From Klebsiella pneumoniae (GTDB lineage: Bacteria > Pseudomonadota > Gammaproteobacteria > Pseudomonadales > Azotimanducaceae): 64,000 nt of DNA. The stretch is from contig CAMAVY010000001.1 in assembly GCA_945861675.1 (NCBI GenBank), positions 1 through 64,000 of the forward strand, written 5' to 3'. Position numbers and translations under genes: made by a program. This document shows, piece by piece, positions 58,459 through 64,000 of this stretch. Within the stretch, counting starts at the first letter, position 1; each line of letters starts with the position of its first letter. A model generated the notes under the pieces. That model saw only the letters and a list, made by a program, of their open reading frames with translations, was not told the origin of the DNA and did no database searches.

Positions 58459-60192
58459 TCACTGCGCAAGCGGTGAGGTGACGTCTCTGAAGCTCACCTC
58501 AAGCGATGTCACTACATCGATCACTGCGGGCTTGCCCGATGCAATGGCCGCCGCAATGGCCTGCTCGAGTTCGGCAGGCTCGGTCACCCGCACACCGAAA
58601 CAACCCATGCTGCGCGCGATTGCGCCGTGGTCGAAGTCGTTGAACTCGGCGGCAAACGCGCCGCCGCCATGCAGCACCCAGCCCAACGCGTGGTTGTTGA
58701 ACACCACGTTGATGATGGGAATGTTGTGCTCGATGGCCGTCATCATGCCGTTCATGGTCATGGCGAAGCCGCCATCGCCGCACACCGCGACGACCACGCG
58801 TTCCGGATGCACCAGCTTCGCCGCCAGCGCCGCCGGGATGGCAAAGCCCATCGGACCTGCGCCTGCGGCCTGCATGAAGCCGCCCGCTGAACGCGTCTGA
58901 TAGAAGTGCGTCATGAGAATGCGGTTCTCGCCCGCATCGCAGGTCACGATCGAGTCCGCCGGCAATGCGCGATGCAGTGCGCCAATCACGCGCTGCGGCA
59001 GCACCGGCACGCTGCTCGCCGCATAGGCAGGCGAATCGAAGTAGCCATGTTCGGCGCGGATGCCCGCGACGCGTGCAGCGCCCGCGGCGCGCAGCCCGAC
59101 ATCCGCATGCAGTCCTACTTCCGTCTGTAAAACAGTGCGCAACTGATTCAGTGCAACACCTGCATCGCCAATCAGCACGTGTTCTGCAGGGAAGGTCCAG
59201 GATGCGTTGCGCGGCTCGACGTCGATCTGCATGAATGTCTGCCGCGCGGCATCCAGCAGCGCTGGGTTTTCGCGCGCCGTGTCGGAAGCGCCGAGCTTCG
59301 AGCCGACCACGATGACCAGATCGGCCGCAGCGACCGCGGCGTTCGCTGCGGCAATACCAAACGTGCCGAACACGCCCAGCGCCAGGTCATGGTCTTCGCG
59401 GAAGCAACCCTTGCCGGACGCGGTGGTCACCACAGGAATGCCGCTGGCCTCTGCAAAAGCACTGAGCGCCACGTAGGCATTGGCGATGCGTACGCCGTTG
59501 CCCGCAATGATCACCGGCTTGCTGGCGGCGGCGATGGCCTGTGCGGCCAGACTGATCTGTTGGGGATCGACCGGTTGCGCTGCACGCGGCAGATAGTTGC
59601 GCGTGCGATACAGCCGCGGCCGCGTGTCCGCGTCCACCGAGCCTGCCAACCCTGCCGATGCATACAGCACCGCGACCGGCCCAGGCTGACCCGACAGCGC
59701 ATGCTTGATCGCCAGTTGGGTGGCCTGCACGCCCGACGCCGGATCGTTCGCTTCGAACACCTGCTTGGTGACACCCGCGAATGCCTGACGTGCATTCCAC
59801 ACGCCGTAGTCGCCTGTGCCAGCCTGATACGGACCATGCAGATTGAAGCCGGGGCTGTCGCTGAAATCCGTGAGCAACAACATGGGCGAACTGGACAACA
59901 GCGCCTCCATGGTGCCAAGCAGGCCGTTGCCCAACACCCAGGGACCCTGGCCGATGATCACACCCGGCTTGCGCGTCAGCCGCCCATACACCTCGGCCAT
60001 GACGCCAGCGAGTGCTTCATGGCGCACAGTCAGCGTGCGAATCTCGTTCTGATGATTCGCAAGCGCCGTAAACAGCCGGCCCGTGTGGCCACCTGAAATG
60101 CCGAACACCATGTCGATGCCGGCTTCAGCAAGCACCTGCAGAATGGCATCGGCGGTGCGTGTCTTCTCCTTCAGCAACAGTTCGGTAGCCAT
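58459..60192 (-). CDS. thiamine-diphosphate-dependent enzyme (second copy)
   Basis: A 577-residue ThDP enzyme. The activating Glu is in VRHEALAGVMAEVYG near residue 53, the binding motif is CGDGGFAMTMNGMM with N-N after 23 residues, and central-domain NGVRIANAY and TASGKGCFREDHDLALG follow the ALS/oxalyl-CoA decarboxylase scheme. It may be a 2-hydroxyacyl-CoA lyase or acetolactate synthase relative; substrate uncertain. ATG 60192 overlaps the SDR stop TAA by one base (TAATG), so it is translated with the SDR. It is distantly related to the 14.5-kb enzyme. Confidence 0.93.
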   Translation of the reverse strand: MATELLLKEKTRTADAILQVLAEAGIDMVFGISGGHTGRLFTALANHQNEIRTLTVRHEALAGVMAEVYGRLTRKPGVIIGQGPWVLGNGLLGTMEALLSSSPMLLLTDFSDSPGFNLHGPYQAGTGDYGVWNARQAFAGVTKQVFEANDPASGVQATQLAIKHALSGQPGPVAVLYASAGLAGSVDADTRPRLYRTRNYLPRAAQPVDPQQISLAAQAIAAASKPVIIAGNGVRIANAYVALSAFAEASGIPVVTTASGKGCFREDHDLALGVFGTFGIAAANAAVAAADLVIVVGSKLGASDTARENPALLDAARQTFMQIDVEPRNASWTFPAEHVLIGDAGVALNQLRTVLQTEVGLHADVGLRAAGAARVAGIRAEHGYFDSPAYAASSVPVLPQRVIGALHRALPADSIVTCDAGENRILMTHFYQTRSAGGFMQAAGAGPMGFAIPAALAAKLVHPERVVVAVCGDGGFAMTMNGMMTAIEHNIPIINVVFNNHALGWVLHGGGAFAAEFNDFDHGAIARSMGCFGVRVTEPAELEQAIAAAIASGKPAVIDVVTSLEVSFRDVTSPLAQ

Positions 60193-61001
60193 TACGCAGC
60201 CCTGTTCCAGCCACCGTCGATCGGAATCATGGTGCCGGTGACATAGTCGGAAAGATCGGTGGCCAGAAACTCGATGACCTTCGCGCAGTCTTCCGGCGTG
60301 CCGAAACGCCGCAACGCAATTTCGTCCAGCTGCTGGTTGCTCGCTTCCGAATTGCCCACCAGTTTGACGATGCGCGCCGTGGCAATGGTGCCCGGCGCAA
60401 TGCAGTTGGCGTTGATGCCGTAACGGCCCAGCTCCTGCGCCAGATAGCGCGTGTAGTGCGCAATCGCTGCCTTCGCGGTGCCGTAGTGCGCGTAGCCACC
60501 GCCCTGCGCTGCAACCAACGCAGCGTACGACGCCACGGTGATGATCTTGCCGCTGCCCTGCGCCTTCATGATCGGTGCGACCGCGCTGCAGCAGTGATAT
60601 GTGCCGCCCAGGTTCATGCCCATCACCAGATCCCACATTTCCGGCGTGACGGTGGATGCGCGCGTGTCACGCGGTGCGCCACGACCGCCGCCCGCGTTGG
60701 CGACCAGCACATCGACACGGCCCCAGGCCTTTTGCACTTCCTCGACCATCGCAAACACTGAGGCGCGATCGGAGATATCGAACTCGAAGCCCAACGATTC
60801 GCCGCCGCCGGCGCGAATCTCATCGACCGTCGAGTCAGCAGTCATTGCCGCTGCTTCGGCCTCGAACTCCTCATACGACTTCAGGTTGAGATCGCTCACC
60901 GCAACCTTGGCGCCCAGGCCAGCCAGGCGCAGTGCATAGCTGCGCCCGAGTCCGCGCGCAGCGCCGGTGACGATTGCGACTTTGCCGTCGAGTTTTCCCA
61001 T
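60192..61001 (-). CDS. SDR family oxidoreductase
   Basis: A 269-residue classical SDR. TGAARGLGRSYALRLA, ANAGGGRGAPRD, SYAALVA for the Ser region and YGTAKAAIAHY for Tyr/Lys, then NCIAPGTIATAR and a C-terminal GTMIPIDGGWNRA, are the usual order. An insertion of about 20 residues (KSYEEFEAEAAAMTADST) after the cofactor strand differs from neighbours. Coupled to the ThDP gene by a TAATG overlap. It is part of an operon containing GST, DUF1330 and GNAT genes upstream. Probably oxidises a hydroxy compound that the ThDP enzyme then cleaves or makes (inference). Confidence 0.93.
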   Translation of the reverse strand: MGKLDGKVAIVTGAARGLGRSYALRLAGLGAKVAVSDLNLKSYEEFEAEAAAMTADSTVDEIRAGGGESLGFEFDISDRASVFAMVEEVQKAWGRVDVLVANAGGGRGAPRDTRASTVTPEMWDLVMGMNLGGTYHCCSAVAPIMKAQGSGKIITVASYAALVAAQGGGYAHYGTAKAAIAHYTRYLAQELGRYGINANCIAPGTIATARIVKLVGNSEASNQQLDEIALRRFGTPEDCAKVIEFLATDLSDYVTGTMIPIDGGWNRAA

Positions 61002-61078
61002 CGCGTGTGTCCTTCAGTTGGAAGCTGGATCGGTTGGTAGTGAGATCGCTTGAGCGAGTGCCGTGCGCGCTCAGTGTT

Positions 61079-61588
61079 TCAAGTATCCGGTGCCCGCAGT
61101 ATCCATTGATACAGCAGCTCACCGTCGGTATCGACGATCTGGCCGCGTCGCTGGAACTGCAACTTCTGTGCGACACGCGTCGATGCCACGTTGTCGCGGT
61201 TGATCTGCGCAAGCAGTTCACGCACTTCACCACTCGCGAATGCCATACGCGCGAGTTCAGCCACCGTAGCGGTCGCGGCGCCCCGACGTTGGCACGCGGG
61301 CGACACGCCGTAGCCGATTTCGACACGACCGTTCACCGGCACGTCCTTGAAGCCACAGCTGCCGACGATGATGGGGCCGGCGTTGTCAGCTGCGTCATCG
61401 GACAGGATGTAGAACGTGCTGCACCAGTGCGCGGGCTTGCCTTGCAGCAGCTGTGCAACCGACCGCGCCGCAACGAAGTGCGGCGGCAATGCATCGACCG
61501 CTGCACGGCCTACTGCGGCGGCGGGCACGCCGCTGTCGGCCAGTGTCTGCAGGTCTGCCAATGAAATGCGCGCAAGCGTGATGCTCAT
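61079..61588 (-). CDS. GNAT family N-acetyltransferase
   Basis: A 169-residue RimJ/RimL-like acetyltransferase. IVGSCGFKDVPVNGRVEIGYGVSPACQRRGAATATVAEL contains the acetyl-CoA-binding R-x-x-G-x-A motif; REL and NVASTRVAQKLQFQRRGQIVD follow as in ribosomal-protein or small-molecule acetyltransferases. ATG 61588 is natural. It lies between the DUF1330 gene and the SDR of the minus operon (gap about 77 bases). Substrate unknown. Confidence 0.92.
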   Translation of the reverse strand: MSITLARISLADLQTLADSGVPAAAVGRAAVDALPPHFVAARSVAQLLQGKPAHWCSTFYILSDDAADNAGPIIVGSCGFKDVPVNGRVEIGYGVSPACQRRGAATATVAELARMAFASGEVRELLAQINRDNVASTRVAQKLQFQRRGQIVDTDGELLYQWILRAPDT

Positions 61589-61606
61589 CGCGCAGGCACA
61601 ACCCGT

Positions 61607-61909
61607 TCATTGCGGCGCACTGGGTAAACCCTTGATGACCACAATCGATGCGCTGGCGCTGCCGAAGCGATGCTGCGCGAGCTGCTGATACGCATCTGAG
61701 TGATACCAGCCGTCGAACGCCTGCACGTCCGGAAACTCAATCAGCACGGTGCGTGTGTAGTTCCATTCACCTTCCTTCACCACCGGGGCTTCGTCCACCG
61801 ACAGCATCCGGCCGTTGTGCTGCATGAAGATGTTCATGAAGCCCGCCTCGTACTTGGAATAGCTGGCTCGATCAGCAATGTCGATCAGTGCGATTGCGTA
61901 GACGGCCAT
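61607..61909 (-). CDS. DUF1330 domain protein
   Basis: A 100-residue protein of the ferredoxin-like DUF1330 family: MAVYAIALIDIADRASYSKYEAGF, then GEWNYTRTVLIEFPDVQAFDGWYHSDAYQQL. The fold resembles small dimeric alpha-beta-barrel proteins. Function unknown, but they are often encoded with catabolic enzymes. ATG 61909 is the only sensible start. It lies 18 bases upstream of the GNAT gene and 19 downstream of the GST gene on the same strand. Confidence 0.9.
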   Translation of the reverse strand: MAVYAIALIDIADRASYSKYEAGFMNIFMQHNGRMLSVDEAPVVKEGEWNYTRTVLIEFPDVQAFDGWYHSDAYQQLAQHRFGSASASIVVIKGLPSAPQ

Positions 61910-61928
61910 CGCGCGGTTCCTTGAGTAG

Positions 61929-62792
61929 TCATGTTGTTTCGCGGCTGGCAGCTTCAGCTGCAAGCGCGCGCCGATACCAATCGAGGTAGGTGCCCAGCTC
62001 AGCCGCGAACGCAGGTGATGCGGCAAGCGTGAGCAGGTGCGCAAATGCACGCGGATACTGCGCTGGACCTTCTGCGCTGATTGCAGGCAGCCCCTGGCGC
62101 TCGAGCTCATCCAGCGAGTGGCCTTCCCGAAGGAACTGCGCCAGGTCACATACGAATGAGATATCGGCAATGGACAGCGCCGCGCCAGCAATGAACGCGT
62201 TGCCCTGCGCAAGCGACGCTTCAATACCAGACAGGTAGAACTCGTAGGCTGCGGCCATGCGCGCGTAGTTGTCAGCAGAGAGCGTCTTGATGTCGAGCAG
62301 GTACACCTGCGCTTCGCGCGCGAACACCAGGCCCGCGTCCAGGAAGCCATCGATGCGCGATGCTTCGTAGTCATCGTTGCCATACAGCCTGCAGGTACGA
62401 GTGCCGCGCCGAGCCACGGCGCGCAGGATGCTGTTCGACTCGAACACGCCCACAGCGCCATCGGGGCTGAACGCCGCCGGCACGGTGCCAAACGGATGCG
62501 CCTGAAGAAAGGCATCAGTCTTGTACAACGTTCCGGAGAAGCCGCGCCGCGCAATACGCGCGTGCGGGCTGTCGGCAGTGCGTTCGTCGTCCGCCAGCGG
62601 CCGCGCATCGAAGTCCCAGAGCCAGCCACCAAGCTCACCGGGCCGCGCACCAATCACCTGAACATCAACGTTACACAGTCGCGCTGCGATCAACGCCTTC
62701 CACACGCGCGGATTCGGCAGATAGGAAAAGATGCGGAGTACGGGCGCGGCCGTCTTCTCCTGACTGGAAGTGTCCTGTGCAGCAACGTCCAT
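61929..62792 (-). CDS. glutathione S-transferase family protein
   Basis: A 287-residue GST-like protein of the eEF1B-gamma type. LRIFSYLPNPRVWKALIAARLCNVDVQVIG opens a thioredoxin-like domain; PFGTVPAAFSPDGAVGVFESNSILRAVAR holds the cis-Pro and glutathione Glu-Ser contacts. The helical domain includes FIAGAALSIADISFVCDLAQ. It is longer than usual by about 50 residues, largely between the first and second parts of the N-domain (residues 53-95). First gene of the operon; its product may detoxify electrophiles from the pathway. Confidence 0.92.
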   Translation of the reverse strand: MDVAAQDTSSQEKTAAPVLRIFSYLPNPRVWKALIAARLCNVDVQVIGARPGELGGWLWDFDARPLADDERTADSPHARIARRGFSGTLYKTDAFLQAHPFGTVPAAFSPDGAVGVFESNSILRAVARRGTRTCRLYGNDDYEASRIDGFLDAGLVFAREAQVYLLDIKTLSADNYARMAAAYEFYLSGIEASLAQGNAFIAGAALSIADISFVCDLAQFLREGHSLDELERQGLPAISAEGPAQYPRAFAHLLTLAASPAFAAELGTYLDWYRRALAAEAASRETT

Positions 62793-62828
62793 TGCGCCTC
62801 ACCAAAGCTGGTTTGCTGGTCTGTCTTA

Positions 62829-63152
62829 TCAGCGTCGTGGCGCCGACACCTGCTCTTGCGCCTGCACCGGCTCTTGCGCCTGTACCTGCTCTTGCGCAGG
62901 AGCGGGACCCGGCGCCGCCGCGGCACGCAGCGCGTCTTCCTGGGCCTGCGCGCGTGTAACGGACTCGGCCGTTGAGCCCAGCCACGCATACGTCACCATC
63001 GGCTCAGGCTGCTCGCCAGGAATGAAGAACAGCGCCCAGACCAGCACCGTACCGATCAGTGCAGCAAGCACGCCATAGGCATGAACCCCGACCCGCGAGC
63101 GGATGCGTTGCCAAAGCCTGAGTGCGGGATTTGATTTGAGATTCGACGCCAT
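62829..63152 (-). CDS. small single-pass membrane protein with C-terminal repeat
   Basis: About 107 residues. One hydrophobic helix (YGVLAALIGTVLVWALFFI) is followed by a short acidic region and a low-complexity C-terminal tail of A-Q-E-Q/P-V units encoded by an 18-base repeat (62850-62903). It resembles other small inner-membrane anchors but no family is recognised. GGAG precedes ATG 63152; an ATG at 63179 adds nine residues. It is upstream of the GST gene on the same strand and may begin the operon. Confidence 0.62.
   Translation of the reverse strand: MASNLKSNPALRLWQRIRSRVGVHAYGVLAALIGTVLVWALFFIPGEQPEPMVTYAWLGSTAESVTRAQAQEDALRAAAAPGPAPAQEQVQAQEPVQAQEQVSAPRR
62850..62903 (-). repeat. three 18-bp tandem repeats in the membrane protein gene
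   Basis: CTGCTCTTGCGCCTGCAC (62850-62867), CGGCTCTTGCGCCTGTAC (62868-62885) and CTGCTCTTGCGCAGGAGC (62886-62903) run in frame and encode the A-Q-E-x-V-Q tail. Confidence 0.88.
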
Positions 63153-63298
63153 GCGCAGCTCCAAGCCGACCGTCCACATGCCGACCTTACACGCGCCCGC
63201 AGGCTGCGTTCGCGCGCCGTTCTGCGCTCGTGCGTAACGGGCATGTATCCTCCGTCGTTCGGCTCACCGCGGGTGAGTCACTTGAGGGGGAGCACAAC

Positions 63299-64000
63299 TT
63301 GAAGAAGAACCGTTTTGCGCGGCGGCTTGCCGTTGCGCTGGTCTCCGCGTTTGCATTTGTTTTTGCAGGGCTGACGCCGCCGATCGCCGGGCTGGGGGCT
63401 GCCTTTGCCGAAGAGCCGCCCGCAGAGATCGCCCTGCCGCCGGGTCCATCGCATTGGAAAGCCAAAGAACCGGTAGGCACGTCCGTGGGTCCGGTCACCT
63501 CAGCCATGCTGACCAACCCGGCCACACCCGCCGACAACTGGCTGCAGTACGGGGGCAACTACCGCAACTTCCGCCATTCGCCGCTCACCAACCTGAATCC
63601 GGCCAGCGTCGCCAATCTCACAGTGGCCTGGGCCAAGCCCACAGGTACGCTGGGTCAGTTCGAAGCCTCACCCGTCGTGTATGGCGGCGTGATGTATGTG
63701 ACCTCGTCGTACAACAGGCTGTTCGCGCTGGATGCCAAGACCGGCGCAATCCTGTGGCGCTACGACCACCAGCAGGACAAGAACCAGCGGTTGTGCTGCG
63801 GACCGCCGAACCGCGGCGTGGGGATTGCCGGCGATCTGGTGCTGATGGGCACGCTCGACGCGCACTTCATCGCCTTCGATCGCAAGACCGGCGAGATCGC
63901 GTGGAGCGTCGAAGTCGCGGACTTCAAGAAAGGCTTCAGCATTACCTCGGCACCCTTGATCGTGGGTGACCTGGCAATCATCGGCGTGGCCGGTGGTGAG
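63299..64000 (+). CDS. PQQ-dependent dehydrogenase (partial, TTG start)
   Basis: The first 234 codons of an exported PQQ propeller enzyme; it runs off the window. A long signal peptide ends GAAFAEEPPAE. NWLQYGGNYRNFRHSPLTNLNPASVANLTVAWAKPTG is the start of the methanol/ethanol dehydrogenase propeller; YVTSSYNRLFALDAKTGAILWRY is a tryptophan-docking blade. Cys166-Cys167 in LCCGPPNRGVGI form the vicinal disulfide that seals the PQQ pocket in quinoprotein alcohol dehydrogenases. The start is TTG 63299: GAGGGGGAG is six bases upstream and there is no in-frame ATG before residue 70. Divergent from the small membrane protein. Confidence 0.92.
   Translation, partial: MKKNRFARRLAVALVSAFAFVFAGLTPPIAGLGAAFAEEPPAEIALPPGPSHWKAKEPVGTSVGPVTSAMLTNPATPADNWLQYGGNYRNFRHSPLTNLNPASVANLTVAWAKPTGTLGQFEASPVVYGGVMYVTSSYNRLFALDAKTGAILWRYDHQQDKNQRLCCGPPNRGVGIAGDLVLMGTLDAHFIAFDRKTGEIAWSVEVADFKKGFSITSAPLIVGDLAIIGVAGGE

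Overview
The window is high-G+C Gram-negative chromosomal DNA, most likely from a gammaproteobacterium with a broad catabolic (xenobiotic, steroid or terpenoid type) lifestyle. The evidence is a TonB-dependent outer-membrane receptor, two lipoprotein signal peptides, periplasmic PQQ dehydrogenases and a near-perfect LexA site of the gamma/beta type (CTGT-N8-ACAG). No rRNA, tRNA, CRISPR array, prophage or intact insertion sequence was seen. The exact family cannot be named from the sequence alone.

Layout. 1-3.4 kb: ABC-2 exporter pair (permease cut by the window edge) and a two-domain VOC protein. 3.6-11.6 kb: SnoaL-like protein and cytochrome P450 facing an LLM monooxygenase / enoyl-CoA hydratase / MFS transporter operon, then an acyl-CoA synthetase and a dienelactone hydrolase that abuts a decayed esterase. 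12-18.8 kb: glutamate-synthase-like FMN protein, a frameshifted lipoprotein, a ThDP enzyme, a TonB-C-like secreted protein, a YjbR protein and a TIGR01777 epimerase. 19.1-35.9 kb: a dense catabolic block with bicupin, PEP-mutase/isocitrate-lyase family enzyme, Baeyer-Villiger monooxygenase, GST, enoyl-CoA hydratase, prolyl oligopeptidase, VOC, SnoaL, zinc alcohol dehydrogenase, cytochrome-c/PQQ lipoprotein, two paralogous SDRs and a TonB receptor closed by a clear terminator. 36-43.3 kb: small secreted proteins, two alpha/beta hydrolases (one without its nucleophile), a DUF2809 protein, a LexA-boxed DUF222-HNH endonuclease between strong inverted repeats, a conserved small protein and an RNA 2',3'-cyclic phosphodiesterase. 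43.3-50.6 kb: amidohydrolase, fused double CaiB/BaiF CoA-transferase and a SWIM-SNF2 helicase. 50.7-56.8 kb: chemoreceptor remnant, second LLM and BVMO, exported amidohydrolase, PPOX flavoprotein and aldo/keto reductase. 57-64 kb: SDR, then a minus-strand operon (GST, DUF1330, GNAT, SDR, ThDP enzyme, MAPEG), and the start of a PQQ-dependent dehydrogenase.

Working together (inference): TonB receptor and MFS/ABC proteins move substrate; P450, BVMOs, LLM flavoenzymes, PQQ dehydrogenases, ADH and SDRs oxidise it; hydrolases, cupin, ThDP and PEPM-type lyases cleave C-O and C-C bonds; acyl-CoA synthetase, CoA-transferase and enoyl-CoA hydratases pass fragments to beta-oxidation. Many activities occur twice (LLM, BVMO, ECH, GST, ThDP, SnoaL, VOC, PQQ), suggesting two or more parallel pathways.

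The most unusual signals are the SOS-type HNH locus between nested inverted repeats, six genes whose 3' ends including the stop codon are tandemly duplicated, a CoA-transferase fusion whose N-half lacks the catalytic Asp, and an alpha/beta hydrolase with Ser replaced by Ala.
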